Source: Limonium bicolor (Eukaryota; Streptophyta; Magnoliopsida; Caryophyllales; Plumbaginaceae). Taken from it: a DNA stretch of 64,000 nucleotides. Position numbers and translations under genes: made by a program. Shown here piece by piece: positions 1 to 11,097 of this stretch (positions are counted from its first letter, which is position 1; each line of letters begins with the position of its first letter). The stretch spans positions 147,437,485 to 147,501,484 of the forward strand of contig CM041779.1 of the NCBI GenBank assembly GCA_023374045.1, written 5' to 3'. The notes below the pieces were generated by a model. The model was given only the letters and a program-made list of their open reading frames with translations. It did not search any database and was not told where the DNA came from.

Positions 1-1531
1 AGAGCATTTCTGACATTTTCTGGTAATATCCCTCGTATTGCAACTGGAAGAAGATGCAACATTAACACATGATAATCATGAGATTTCATGCCTAACAGTT
101 TCAAATCCTTCATAGAAACTAGGTTCTTCCAGTTTGAAGAGTACCCAGATGGTACCTTCAATGTGTGCAAACACTTGCAAAAACTTAATTTTTCACTCTT
201 AGAGAGGGTATAACACGCAGGAGGTAGATATGTTCGCTTCTCATCCTCTATTGGGTGTAGTTCTTTCCGTATGCGCAACTCTTGCATATCTCTCCTCACC
301 TTCAATCCGTCTTTCGTCTTGCCGGGTATGTTGAGCAAAGTACCACACACTGCCTCACCGACGTTCTTCACAATGTGCATGATATCCAAACAATGTCGAA
401 CAGGCAGATGCCGCCAATACGGTAGATCCCAAAAAATGGAACGTTTTTTCCAAATGTTCTTCGGCGGCTTGGATGTGTTTCCAAAGACATTTTCAATGTC
501 TTTTACCTTTGCATACACTTCCTCTGAATTCAAAGGCAGACGAGCCACACGAGTCTCGGGCTCATTGTTGAAAGCTTTCGCTTTCTCGAACGGTAAGGAT
601 GGTCTACTGGAAGAAACCGTCGATGACACATGTAAACATTTTTGCCGCAGTGCTTCAGACGATCTGAACATGTGTCATCCTCACATACCGGACACGCTTT
701 GAATCCTTTCACCGAGTATCCTGACAAGTTCCCATAGGCAGGAAAGTCGTTAACAGTACAGAACAACATCGCCTTCAGTGTGAAATTTTCTTTCGCATGA
801 GCATCATATACCACTGTCCCTTCATTCCACAACAAGTTCAGATCGTCGATCAGTGGTGCAAGATATACGTCAATGTTATGACCAGGTTGCTTTGGACCAG
901 AAATTAGGAGTGATAACATAATGTATTTTCGTTTCATGCACAACCATGACGGTAAATTGTAGATCACTAGTAGCACCGGCCAAGTGCTGTGCTGACTGCT
1001 CAACGTGCCATACGGGTTCATCCCATCGGTACACAATCCAAGTCTCAGATTCCTATCCTCATCCCCAAAATGATGTTTGAATTTTCTGTTGATATTTCTC
1101 CACTGAGGTCCGTCTGCAGGATGTCTTAATTTTTCATCAATTTTTCTACCATCCGCGTGCCATCGTAAGTTCTTCGCATCTTTCGGGTTGGCAAACAACC
1201 GTTTGAATCTAGGAATTATCGGCAAGTACCACAATAATTTCACTGGACGATTTTTTTTCTGAAAGGAGGAATCCTCATCCTTGTCCTTGTACCGGGACAA
1301 CAAACATTTAGGACACTTGTCTAGATGTTCGTATTCACCCCTATAAAGCACACAGTTATTTGGGCAAGCATGAATCTTTTTATATTCAACTCCCATTGGA
1401 CACATCCATTTCTTTGCCTCGTAGGTGGATGTAGGAAGACCATTCTCATCAGGAAGCATATCATGTATCAGCTCTAGAAATGACGTGAAACACTTGTCAC
1501 CAACTCCATATTTCCCCTTTAAGTTGAACAA
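1..1531 (-). pseudogene. TNP2: TNP2-like CACTA transposase, frameshifted and incomplete
   Basis: One long reading frame (1531 to 530, about 333 residues) carries the hallmarks of the plant TNP2 transposase family (Transposase_21). It has a cysteine-rich block near residues 56-78 with paired Cys-x2-Cys motifs, a YLPIIPRFKRLF block near residue 103, and the signature around LGLCTDGMNPYG (residues ~165-176), followed by GPKQPGHNIDVYLAPLIDDL. The frame breaks near 590. Downstream, another frame continues the same protein to the window edge, including the KSHDYHVLM and LPVAIRGILPENV motifs (about 90-1). The protein would catalyse excision and integration at CACTA ends. The frameshift and the missing N-terminal join to the upstream ORF indicate decay, sequencing indels or unrecognised introns. 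The C-terminal half is outside the window. Confidence 0.85.
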
Positions 1532-1711
1532 ATTAAGTACACAGTCAATTTTGTGTATTTAACGCACGAAGGGTACAAAGGTGTCTTTGATGCGTCCAAC
1601 AATCTTTGATACTCTTCCGGCTTATCGACAAAAGTATCGCAACATTTTCTAACATTTCATCCATTTGCTCATCATGGTGAGTGGTCTCACTGTCATCGAA
1701 TCCTGAATCAC

Positions 1712-2044
1712 TTAACGGTACCGACTCATTGATGGTATTGAAGGTGTGGCGGTACTTGCGTAACGTGGATCATGAGCACTTGATGATGTTGAAGCACTAG
1801 CTGCAACAGTTTCTCCATGAAAATTCCATCTTCTGTAATGTGGCATGAATCCACGGGACTTAAGATGAAATCTAATTTCCTCAATGTCTTCATATTTCCT
1901 TACGACCCCACAGTCAACACAAGGACATGAAATATTGTCCGCCTTTGTTCTGTCCTTGTGTTGCACTGCCGCTTTGAGAAACTCTTTCAGCTTCTCATCA
2001 AAGTAGTGATCCCCTCGATCACCGTACATCCAGTCACGCTCCAT
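1712..2044 (-). CDS. Transposase-associated zinc-binding domain of the CACTA element
   Basis: The frame starts at ATG 2044 (MERDWMYG). It matches the transposase-associated domain found at the N terminus of plant CACTA transposases: an Asp/Arg-Trp-Met-Tyr start, a middle CPCVDCG block (Cys-x-Cys-x2-Cys), then V/I-x-x-HL-x-x-GF and Y-x-x-W-x-x-HGE. In intact elements this domain precedes the Transposase_21 domain, which here lies downstream at 1531. The roughly 180 bp between the two ORFs has stops in the frame and may be an intron or a damaged joint. The tail after HGE is Ser/Thr-rich. An upstream in-frame ATG at about 2065 exists, but family alignment favours 2044. Confidence 0.8.
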   Translation of the reverse strand: MERDWMYGDRGDHYFDEKLKEFLKAAVQHKDRTKADNISCPCVDCGVVRKYEDIEEIRFHLKSRGFMPHYRRWNFHGETVAASASTSSSAHDPRYASTATPSIPSMSRYR

Positions 2045-3599
2045 TCTATATGTGAAAACAAACAAGTTAAGATTGATTTGTCTTTCAGTTTCGTCTGCAT
2101 TTGTATATGGAGCATGTTTCTACTGGATGTACGGTTGCAACCAAACTCAGCACTACTCTATGGTTCCAACCAAACTAACGTAGCCTAAGTACTCTAACGT
2201 TCCAACGTAACTAATCTAGCCTTATTCTAACAATTCTAACACATTTAATTTAACTTCAACAAATCATTGCATTATTAAAACAAAAAATAAAGTTTAATTA
2301 CTTACTTGTTTTAAGGTTGTACAGGGGGAAGCTAGGAGACTGCTTTGGTGATGGGCTGGGAAAGTACTGGTACAAATCCAATAGCAGATTCAGAAGACCT
2401 GACAAAGAAAAGTAAAGATTGTTATACACAAATAACAAATAAAATTAATTAATAAGACTAATACGATTCTAGAAAAAATTCGGCATGACCTTTGCGTAAT
2501 CGTGTTAATCCCATGCTTATCATTAAGCATTCACCAACATCTTATTTACCACGACAAATAAATTCAACAATTGACAGCAACCATCCTTATTCACAATCAC
2601 TCAATATTAACCACAACCACTTTTTCGCAATAATTAATTAAACAAACAAAGAGAAAAGATAGATGAAGATGTTACCTTTTCACTCTTACTCCACACAGAA
2701 GAAATGAGGAAGAAGAAGTAGAGACCACCCCAATTACTGCAGACAGGGGAAGCAAGGAAATAATATTAGGGGGGCAAGAAATCCATTATTATAAGCATTA
2801 TCATATTAAGAAAATAAAAAAGAGAAAAAAGATAGATGAAGATGTTACCTTTGCTCATGCTGCACAACAGAAGCAATGAGGAAAAAGAGACATAGAGACC
2901 ACCCCAATTACTGCAGACAGCAAGCAAGGTATAATATTAGGGGGGCAAGAAATCCATTACTATAAGCATTATCATATTAAGCACGTATACTGCAATGTAA
3001 TGGGAGAACATAGATGTTATAAAGTTATAGATCTTACCACTTTATTAATGTGAAACTTGAAGTTAATTTTTTAATAGTTTGAGAATTAAGAACAAAATGA
3101 TTTGTAGTTATTCTTTTTCTTTTCATAGTAGTTTTATTTACCATTCCAATTTATATGAATTTAAGTTATAAATTTGTTATATATGAACTGTTTTAATAAT
3201 TTGAATAATCATATAGATGTTCAAATTTAGTTTGGAGTCATGCCAATGAACTCGAAGAAGCTTGGTGAAAGATTGCTCCGACGTTGTCCGTACAAGGTTT
3301 ACTTATTAAGGACTCTACCTAATATACAAATACAAATGGGTTTTTCATTAAACTGTCTCCACCATTGTATGTAGAGGGCACAAACAGTAATAATATAAAA
3401 TCAGGCATTTTATCGAACACCTTATATGCACTACTATTTATACTTGTTCAATAATGTATCTATATTCAAATTATGCACACACAACTAAACTAACAATCAA
3501 CAAATATATTACAACTAGTTATTCAATCAACAAGACAATAATTAACACAATTTCGAAGTTAGAATTCGGAATTCTAACCTAGGGTTACTGTAGCATTCA
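2045..3599 (-). other. Non-coding 5' region of the CACTA element
   Basis: AT-rich sequence between the transposase start and the GC-rich leader, with no reading frame I can support. It contains a two-copy tandem repeat (2655-2985). It probably holds the 5' untranslated region and perhaps introns of the transposase transcript. Confidence 0.5.
2655..2985. repeat. Two-copy tandem repeat, period about 173 bp
   Basis: A block beginning GATAGATGAAGATGTTACC occurs at 2658 and again at 2831. The copies then share the 'gagaccaccccaattactgc' stretch and the 'aagaaatccatta' stretch in the same order. The second copy has small deletions. It lies inside the CACTA element. Confidence 0.85.
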
Positions 3600-3799
3600 C
3601 GCACGTCGACGCCTGCGACCTTGGTGGCGGAACGAGCTGGCAACGGCGAAGGCTGGTGGCGCGCGCGGAAGGAGAAGGTAGTGGTGGTGGTGGCGCGGTA
3701 CAGGTCGCAGTTGTAGGTGTCAAGCAGTCGTCTTCTTCGTTCTCGCGAGACAAAATAGAGAATGAAGAGGGAGAATGACGGAGTGGCGGGGCTTGGGGA

Positions 3800-4046
3800 A
3801 AAATAAAATACTCTATCGCAGCGGTTCCTACTAAGAACCGCTGAGATAGGTCAGTAAAAAAGACTTATCTCAGCGGTTCTTAGCAGGAACCGCTACGATA
3901 GAGTTTTTTTAATGACTCTAGCGCAGCGGTTATAAGTAAGAACCGTTGAGATAGGTTAGCGGCATTTTTAAAAACGTTCTATCTCAGCGGTTCTTATTAC
4001 AACCGCTGCATTAGGGGCGCTGTGATAGATCATTTTTCTACTAGTG
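3800..4046 (-). repeat. CACTA subterminal repeats and terminal inverted repeat end
   Basis: Repeats of the core AGCGGTTCTTA and its complement TAAGAACCGCTGAGATAG occur in both orientations at least six times between 3810 and 4015, ending in the CACTA terminus at 4046. Such subterminal arrays are where the accessory CACTA protein binds in En/Spm. Here the function is inferred from position. Confidence 0.85.
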
Positions 4047-5441
4047 GAGGGTGCAGTTTAATTTTCTTTGGTCCCAGATTAGTGACAAAACAAAAGCAAC
4101 CAAAGTTTTTAAACTCATCATAATTAGGGAGTGTATGGTAGAGTTTTTTCAAACAAGTAATGTTATTTATGGCTTTAGATAGGAGACGATTGTTGACAAG
4201 GCTGCATGTTCTAGGCAATATCCCAATATTCATGTGACAGATCAGATTGAAAAAGAAATGATCTAGTAACCTGCATAAGATGCCCTTGTTGCGATCGACA
4301 ACCCGTTTTGTTGGGGTGTATAAGGGCAAGTGATTTGATGATAATCCCTCACTGTTTGAAAAATCTATTCCCCTTGTGAAGAGCCTAATTCTTTGCGTTT
4401 ATAGCTTATGATAGTTTTAATGCATTTTCCAAATTGTTTTTTGGCAAGCAAGATAAATTCCTTAATGTTATTCATTGCTTCAGATTTGTGTGTTAACAGT
4501 TTTACCCAAGAGGCTCTACTGAAATCATCAACGTGTTAAAAAATATCATTGTCCTTGTAATGTTTCAATAGCCAAGGGGCCACAAACATCTACATGGATC
4601 ATTTGAAATGAATCTGTGGTTCTGATTTCAGAATTAGGAAACTTGACTCTTCTTCCTTTAGCTTTATAACATACAATACAAGGGATGATGTCAAACAAGG
4701 GCAGATGTTTTCCAATATTCAACCTTTGAAGCTTTTCAGAAGCAATGTGCCCTAGTTTATTATGCCACAAAAGGAATTCTTGTAAAAACTTTTCATTTAC
4801 AACAGAGTAATTGAGAGCCAAAACAGAAGTAAAGTAATCTGTGTTTGCTTGAAATTTTTTTCTAAAGCTAGAACATCTAGGAAGTACAATCCAAATCTTT
4901 CAAATCTTGTTACAGCACAATGGTTGGTTATTCTATCCTGTAAAAGACAATGTTCAGGAGAAAATATGATGGACATGCCTAATTGCTTAGTCAATTTATT
5001 AACAGAAACGAGATTGAACATAAACTGGGGCACATACAGAACATCAGACAATGTTATATTGGCACAGATTTGTATTGTTCCAACGCTATAAAATGAGCAT
5101 TTTTGCCCATCAGGTAAGGTTATGCATTTACAATTATTACTAGTTCTAAGGTCATCAATCAACCATTTATTTCCGGAAACATGTTCAGAAGCACCCGAGT
5201 CTAAAATCCACACTTTGCTTAAATCATTATAGGCATTAGCTGTGAATTGGAGAATTGTATAAGTTGAGAGGTTACGAGAGAAACTACCGAATGTCTTTGC
5301 ACTGTCCTCAGCCATGATATTGTGTTGCTGTATATACCGTGCAAGTTGGTCTACTTGTTCTACAATGAAACCAGCCACTGGTGAGTTGGACATTCTAGTC
5401 GAATCCGAAGTAGAGGGTGAATGATCCAGAACGGGGCCCAC
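4047..5441 (-). pseudogene. Copia protease and partial integrase (copy 1)
   Basis: From 5441 leftward there is a protease with the active-site motif WILDSGASEHVSG (near 5200). The GAG-pre-integrase domain follows (LLWHNKLGHIASEKL, near 4760) with the zinc-binding H-x-H...C-x2-C residues (CIVCYKAKGRR), then the first catalytic Asp region of integrase (HVDVCGP, near 4590). A further segment (4329-4030) has the conserved GCFCFVTN region downstream of the integrase core. Several frameshifts separate the pieces, and an in-frame TGA sits between the zinc knuckle and protease at about 5458. The TGA is shared with copy 2, so it predates the duplication. Coding ends at the CACTA junction. Confidence 0.75.
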
Positions 5442-5456
5442 GATTCTTTGTTGAAC

Positions 5457-6453
5457 TCATTGTTGTTGATTACTGGACTGAGAAGCGTCTTGTCCAAGAA
5501 AGCCAACGATCCACCAACATTCTGCCCTAGAATGTCCCAGTTTGGCACAGTTGGAGCATTTAAGGGTTTTCTTGGCGGAATTGTTGAAATTGTTTGGCTT
5601 CCGGGTATTGTTGTTCGCATTCTTCACAGGGTTCTTCTTATTATTGTTGTGGACCTTGGTAGCTAGGGCAACAGAATCTTCAGTTCCTTCATCCCGATCA
5701 TCGGACAAATGTTTATGACTTTCATCTTGAGAAGAGAATAAGCTTTCTCCAAATCAGGTAAGGTTTTCATCAAAAGTAAGGTTCCCTTGCACTCTTGAAT
5801 TTCTCGCTTAATCGATCGAGAAATTTTATCAGTAGATCCTGATCTTTGTTATCTTGAATTGCTTTGCTGGCGCCGGAGGTGCATCCGCAGGAACAAATTG
5901 GTGTTTTTCTTGCCGCATCTAGCCTATCCCAAAGTTTCTTAAGCTTCGCAAAATAGATACTCACGGGCTCATCTTGCTGGCGGAGTTGATTTATCTCACG
6001 TTGAATTGCTTAAATGTCAGGGCCGGAGACGATGTCATAGCGCTTGAGGAGGTTTACCCACATACGATACGCAATTTCATTATAGATGATACTGTCTGCA
6101 ATATCCTTGAAGGAATTAAGAATCCAACTCATCACTGTGTGGTTTGCGCGCTCCCATAGCGGATACCTTTCAGAAGAAAATTCGGGCGCCTCGACTTGGC
6201 CATTGATGAGTCCATATTTATTTTTTGCTTTTAAGGCGATAGTAGCTTCCCTTTTCCATGAATCCAAGCCTTTCCCTTTGAATTTTGCCCCAAAATTCAG
6301 TCCAGTGTGATCTGCCGGATGTAAGTAAAGGGGGTCGTTGTAATCTACGTTCGCACTGGCGACAGGTTCTTGAACCCTAGATTCATCTTCGCCAGTCTCT
6401 TCTCCTTGTCTGTTTTGATCGACTTGTTCTTGCTCTAATTCAAGTTCTGCCAT
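5457..6453 (-). pseudogene. Copia gag (copy 1), broken
   Basis: The frame starts at ATG 6453, just after the primer site, and runs as a typical Copia Gag: an acidic start (MAELELEQEQ), then the helical domain with YPLWERANHTVMSW and AYRMWVNLLKRYD. It meets a stop near 6010. The same protein continues after it (SIYFAKLKKLWDRLDAARK, near 5964) and ends with a CCHC zinc knuckle CSNCAKLGHSRAEC near 5520. Comparison with copy 2 (14529-13582), where the frame is open, shows the breaks here are a premature stop at 'GPDI' and a small frameshift near 5800 and 5740. Gag would form the retrotransposon particle and bind its RNA. Confidence 0.8.
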
Positions 6454-6486
6454 TGTTGCGGAAGGAAAACTAGCCTTTGAAGGCTA

Positions 6487-6498
6487 GCTCTGATACCA
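6487..6498 (-). other. Copia primer-binding site (initiator Met tRNA type)
   Basis: On the minus strand this reads TGGTATCAGAGC, directly next to the LTR end. It is the usual complement to the 3' end of plant initiator methionine tRNA, used to prime minus-strand DNA synthesis. Confidence 0.85.
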
Positions 6499-6714
6499 TG
6501 TTTGCGTGTATCGAGCAGAAGACGCGAACGAAATAGACAAGAGAGGGAGGAGTGAACTATGGAAACGAGATGTATCTTGTATTACAGAGAAAGAGAGAGT
6601 TATTGTATATTACAGAACTTTACTAACTGAACTAATAGACTAGGGAGGTATATATATACGGTACCGGTAATAGAGAATGGTACATGGAACCGGTAATGTA
6701 TATAATAAGTAACA
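6499..6714 (-). repeat. Copia 5' LTR (copy 1), 216 bp
   Basis: The LTR begins TGTTACTTATTATATAC on the minus strand and ends in AACA next to the primer site, giving TG...CA termini. A TATATATA stretch near 6650-6657 is the probable promoter. The right boundary rests on the TG terminus, because the 3' LTR is missing. Copy 2 (14575-14790) has exactly the same length. Confidence 0.65.
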
Positions 6715-7559
6715 TAGAATATGTGGTATATCTAATAAGAACTGAGGTCGAAATTGCACAAAATTATCTCAATCAACTTCGTCTAGCACTGACAACAAAG
6801 AAACCAGGAGTTTAACAGAGCATCTCCCTTTGGTGGAGAAGAGTGCTTTCAAATTACTCTTATCAATGTCGAACAAGAACTGGAGAGCAGACAAAAAGGA
6901 GTCCCCCTAGTTGAAGGCTAACCAAGACTATGACAAGCATTAAGTATTATTTGAAGAAAGTATATTAAAGCAAGTAAGGAATGAAAACTGAAGGGCTTGA
7001 TGTTCTGAAAGGGGCCATCTAAGAAAGAAGTCATGGATTAAGGCAAAGAACCTTCACAAGGAAGGGAAGGGAAATCTCTTGTCAAAGGGAGAGAAAAGAC
7101 AGTCTGGCACATATATGTTAATTACTTGTATTAGTAAAGTTTGATGATATAATAAGGATAATTCCGGCAAAAGCAACATATCAGGAGAAAAGTCTAGCAG
7201 CAACACCTATTAGACTTCTTGGAAGAAGATTTCAATTAGCCCCACCCTCATAAAGAAAACATGAAATATCCCAAGTTTGCAAAGGATGATCTAGCTTGAT
7301 AAATTAATCCCTAATAAGCTTTAAAGCACCTTAAAACCCTAGTATAATGGCCGAAAATGATCTCCCAATTAGTCTTGCCTTATCCTAGTTCATTTATCTA
7401 AAAAATATCTCCCTAAAGAAGAGTTGGACGTCATTTAGGCATGTAGAGAGAGATCCTAGCTTGTTCATCCCTTAAAGCTCTCTTTTGGAAGTATTGGGCT
7501 AGAATGCTCCGATAGTATTAAGACAACTAAGCGAGGAGGTGATTCAACTGCTAGTGAGA

Positions 7560-7800
7560 GCTAGCAAGCAGGTAGGACGTTACAAGCCCAAGGTGGCAGG
7601 CTAGTAAGTAGATAGGACGTTACAAGCACGAGGTGGCAAGCTAGTAAGCAGGTAGGACATTACAGGCATGAGGTGACAAGCTAGTAAGCAAGTAGGATGT
7701 TACAGGAAAACGGTGGCAAGCTGGTAAGCAGGTAGGACGTTGAAAGCACAAGGTGGAAAGCTGGTAAGCAGGTAGGAAGTTATAGGCATGAGGTGTCAAG
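7560..7800. repeat. Minisatellite, period about 40 bp (unit 1)
   Basis: About six degenerate copies of a unit with the core AAGCAGGTAGGACGTTACA followed by AGGTGGCAAGCTAGT. The second tandem unit carries the same block at about 15630-15860. Confidence 0.8.
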
Positions 7801-8289
7801 TTAGGCTTATGTGTCAAGAAGGTTGGTTGCCAAACATTTAGTCCAATGAGAATCTTACAACATAAGCAAGCTAGTAGGAGGTGACATGTTCCCCTTGGTG
7901 GAGACATAGACAAGGGATCAGCCACTCATTATCTTCCTTCAACCTTAAGTAAATAAGCTCATGGGTTAGGTTAGTGGTCCAGTTGACTTATGGCAGTCAA
8001 GTGGTAGCCGAACTCACCCCTCTTCAGCCTTCTTTTAGTTGTTATCAACTTAGTGAACCATACCATAGGTTCTATGGTGTGTTAGCAAGTGGGGCAAGGT
8101 GGCACAAGCTAGGAAAGTTACTTCCTAAAGATGGAAATCAGCCATGGACCCCTCCACCCCTATATAAACCCATCAACCCCTCCTCCTATACAATCATCCA
8201 CATATTAAACCTCTGGTAATCAGTAAGAAGAGAATAGAGTGACAAAGAGAGCAAAAAAGGAAAGAAACCTAACTAGGAGAAGGTGTGTG

Positions 8290-8430
8290 GCCAAGGAGAA
8301 AGAGAAGGAGAAGGAGAAGGAGAAGGAGAGAGAGGGAGAGAGAGGAGAGGGAGAGGGAGAGGGAGAGGGAGAGGGACAGGGACAGTGACAGGGAGAGGGA
8401 GAGGGAGAGGGAGTGGGAGAAGAAGAAGAA
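8290..8430. repeat. GA-rich simple repeat (unit 1)
   Basis: Runs of GAGAAG and GAGAGG hexamers over about 140 bp, interrupted by a few CAGGGACAG units. The equivalent tract in the second unit is longer (about 16345-16560). It lies roughly 130 bp downstream (plus strand) of a TATATAAA at 8161. Confidence 0.85.
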
Positions 8431-8853
8431 AAAGAACCCCATACCTTTCCTACTCTTAAGGTAAGGTTGTTCCTAGAGTGTTCTTCATCATTTCCTAGTA
8501 ATCCATGGCCAAAAATCACAAGAAAAGATCAAGAAAGATTATTCCACTCTTGCTCTTCCTTTCGGTGTCCAAAAGTGTAATAAGGCGCCCTAGGTTCTAA
8601 CAAACGTTTCCAGGTCTTTGGGAGAGTATTATAAGGTAATCTCAAAGCATAACATCCTTTACCACCTATATAATTTTGTAGGTTTTTAATGGCTTAAGGT
8701 TGGTGTGAGCCTCGATTTTTGAACCCTATCCTATGTTGATTCGAATTGATTAGGATCTGGTTGGGTTCTAGGTCCACTTATAACCCAAGCTTAATAACTA
8801 TGTCATAAAACATTAATTATTAAATCCTAAGTTAGCTCACTGGAACCTAATTA

Positions 8854-8862
8854 GAGTCGCCA
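8854..8862 (-). other. Primer-binding site of the Tat/Ogre-like element (unit 1)
   Basis: The minus strand reads TGGCGACTC, continuing TAATTAGG. A primer site beginning TGGCGACTC is known for plant Ogre/Tat elements (arginine tRNA type). It lies 8 bp beyond the LTR end. In unit 2 the same site (16980-16988) carries one substitution. Confidence 0.65.
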
Positions 8863-8870
8863 CCTAATTT

Positions 8871-10274
8871 TGACCTAGGGTAAATTAGGAAAGGAGAGTT
8901 CGGGTTCAGGGGCTTGGCATTCGACTTATTTAGGGTTCAATTACTTTCATTACCCCTCAAAGTCATTTTTACTCTACTTAGTTTATTTACGGCTTATTAC
9001 CGTTTTAACCTAAGTGCACGAGCTTCTGATTATTTTAGATTTTTATCATTTTTGACAGAAAATTAAAGTGAAAAGTGAAATTACCTGAACTAGGGTTTTG
9101 GAGGCAGAATTAGGGCGAATTTTGTTTCTGTCCGTGGCCACGGACCTAATGTCCGAACCCACAGACCCTAGTTAAACCAGTTATACAGAAAAGTCGAATC
9201 GAAAAGAAAACGAAAATTTTGAAAAGTCCGGGGCCACGGACAGGACTTCCGTGGGCCCGGACATAACTTGAAAAACCCTAAAACATTTGAAAATTTAATT
9301 CCCGCCGCGGTCCGGAGGTGTCCGTGGCCTCGAACAGGCTGTCCGGGACCCCGGACATGCTGTCCGTGGGCACGAACCACCCTCAGACGACAGCATTCTG
9401 GTGGTTCCCGACTGTGTTTTCAGCTCAAATTTTATGGGCGCGTTCCTGTTTTACCTTCGGGATTGGCTGGATTCATCACGTCGGGAGTCTTTCGGAGCCT
9501 CACCGGAGTCGGTTCCGGTTAGGGTTCGAGAGCAGCTTCTGTCCCTTATGAATTGTGGTTGTTCGTCACGTTTTGGTGGTGGTTTAATGATTGTTGATGT
9601 TGTGGGAGTTGTAGAATGTGCTTAGATGATGATTTTGGAAGGTTTTTGATGTGATTTCGGTGCTAGGGTGTGTAAAAACGTGGGAGACTTGTGACGGCTG
9701 GGTTCTCTGACTTCCTAGGGTTCTTTGAGCTCTCCTTTGATCAGAAGTTAAGGCTTCTTATATAGACTTCCTTAAAGATAGAAAAAAAGTCTTATAAGAT
9801 AGATTTTGTTGTAACCTCAACTCAGTGAGTTTCCTGGGGAATCTGGCTAAGAAATTTTAACCACGTGTCAAGGATGATAATTCTGATTTTTTTAAGGTGG
9901 AATTGGAATTTTTCAACATTGGAGTGTTTTTAATTCAATTTCTCATCAGATCCAATCAGACATTGCTAGAAAATTATTGGAAATTCAAAAAATCAAAAAT
10001 TCTAACGCCATTATGCCCAAAAAGTCATCCTCTATCACGGGTTAAAAATTTCAAAGTATTTTAAGTTGATTTAATCCTTTTCAGAGGAGAGAGAGAGAGT
10101 CTATTGGAGATTCTAGGGGTCTTGAAAATTACGAAATACCCCCAAAGATGACTAAGCTGCCCAGTGCTCTGGAACGCGCCGATCGGACGGGAATCATCAC
10201 CGCTTGACCAAAGTGTCTCTCGCAACACTAAAGGTGTACAAACCCTATACCACGGGTAAAATTTGGGTATAACT
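8871..10274 (-). repeat. LTR of a Tat/Ogre-like Gypsy element (unit 1), 1.4 kb
   Basis: On the minus strand it starts TGTTATACCC and ends CCCTAGGTCA, with a polypurine tract upstream and a primer site downstream. The start base in this copy is changed (10274 is T on the plus strand where A is expected). A TATA box (minus strand CTATATAAG) lies at 9757-9765. The part after the promoter (9120-9380) is a cluster of GTCCGTGG and CCACGGAC palindromes. Because both a primer side and a polypurine side are present, this LTR is shared by two internal regions, as in a tandem LTR-internal-LTR array. Confidence 0.72.
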
Positions 10275-10292
10275 GATTGCCCCCCGTCAACT
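10275..10292 (-). other. Polypurine tract of the Tat/Ogre-like element (unit 1)
   Basis: The minus strand reads GTTGACGGGGGGCAATC immediately before the LTR start, as expected for the plus-strand primer. The same tract occurs at 18414-18431. Confidence 0.7.
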
Positions 10293-10394
10293 AGACTTTG
10301 TAATGGATATGAGTGTCTAGTTGATGCTTGAGTGATGCCCTACAAATTTTGGATCTTAAAAGACCCTACATGTTGTTTGAAAATTGGAAATTGG

Positions 10395-10980
10395 TCGAGC
10401 TGTTCTAGGCGTTGACATATCTATGAGTAAAGTGAAAGGATGTCGAGCGATTCTAAGGCGTCGACCAACTAAAGGTAACAAATGAAGTAATGTCGGACTA
10501 TTCTAAGGCGTCGACTACCTATAAGGATGAAATGATGTCAAGCTATTCTAAGGCGTTGACTACCTATAAGATGTCAAGCTATTCTAAGGCGTTGACTACC
10601 TATAATGAATGAAAAGATGTCAAGCTATTATAAGGCGTTGGCTAACTATAATGAATGAAATGATGTCAAGCTATTCTAAGGCGTTGACTAAGCTTGACTA
10701 CCTATAATGAATGAAATGATGTCAAGCTATTCTAAGGCGTTGACTACCTAAAATGAATGAAATGATGTCAAGCTATTCTAAGGCGTTGACTACCTGTAAT
10801 GAATGAAATGATGTCAAGCTATTCTAAGGCGTTGACTACCTATAATGAATGAGATGATGTCAAGCTATTCTACGGCATTGACTACATGTAATGAATGAAA
10901 CGACGTCAAGCTATTCTAAGGCATTGACTACCTATAATGAATGAGATGATGTCAAGCTATTCTAAGGCGTCGACTACCTA
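10395..10980. repeat. 46-bp tandem repeat array, about 13 units (unit 1)
   Basis: The consensus unit contains GATGTCAAGCTATTCTAAGG then CGTTGACTACCTATAATGAA. Each unit is flanked by GTCAA and TTGAC, so it can fold back on itself. Leftmost units are most diverged and central ones most uniform. The array is repeated at about 18530-19130 in the second tandem unit. Confidence 0.92.
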
Positions 10981-11097
10981 AAAGTGAAGACTAGATGGTG
11001 TGTAGATGCGGGAATGCTGTATGCTAACAATTCATGAAGTGCTGATGATGCTCGGATGCTTTAGAGTCCGAACCCGTGCCGATGCTCCTGGCTGGAC

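Larger units (their letters stand above)
1..4046 (-). mobile_element. CACTA (En/Spm) DNA transposon, 5' part with intact right terminus
   Basis: The element reads on the minus strand and continues past the left edge of the window. Its 5' terminus is seen directly: on the minus strand it starts at 4046 with CACTAGTAGAAAAATG, the CACTA signature. Subterminal repeats follow (3800-4030), then a GC-rich leader (3600-3740), a long AT-rich non-coding stretch and TNP2-type transposase coding sequence (2044 down to 1). The base triplet outside the end is GAG (4047-4049). CACTA elements make 3-bp target duplications, but the partner copy lies outside the window, so this cannot be checked. The element interrupts the integrase region of a Copia element that starts at 4047, so it is younger than that Copia. 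Confidence 0.88.
4047..6714 (-). mobile_element. Copia LTR retrotransposon, copy 1, truncated by the CACTA insertion
   Basis: Minus-strand order from the right: 216-bp LTR (6499-6714), primer-binding site (6487-6498), gag (6453 leftward), zinc knuckle, protease, GAG-pre-integrase and the start of integrase, ending abruptly at the CACTA end. Protease before integrase with no reverse transcriptase between them is the Ty1/Copia order. Reverse transcriptase, RNase H and the 3' LTR are missing. The same truncated element occurs at 12313-14790. Confidence 0.85.
6715..8853 (-). mobile_element. Leader region of a Tat/Ogre-like element (unit 1)
   Basis: On the minus strand this lies just downstream of the LTR (8871-10274) and its primer site, so it is the 5' untranslated part of the element into which the Copia element inserted. 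I find no gag or other recognisable protein here; short frames are interrupted or low-complexity. It contains a minisatellite (7560-7800) and a GA-rich tract (8290-8430). The same region is at 14791-16979. Confidence 0.55.

Noticed and set aside
271..702. Plus-strand frame opposite the transposase
   Set aside because: Antisense to TNP2 coding sequence, which has clear family motifs.
10395..10980. Possible CRISPR-like array
   Set aside because: The 46-bp units are contiguous with no unique spacers; it is a plant satellite in a retrotransposon 3' UTR.
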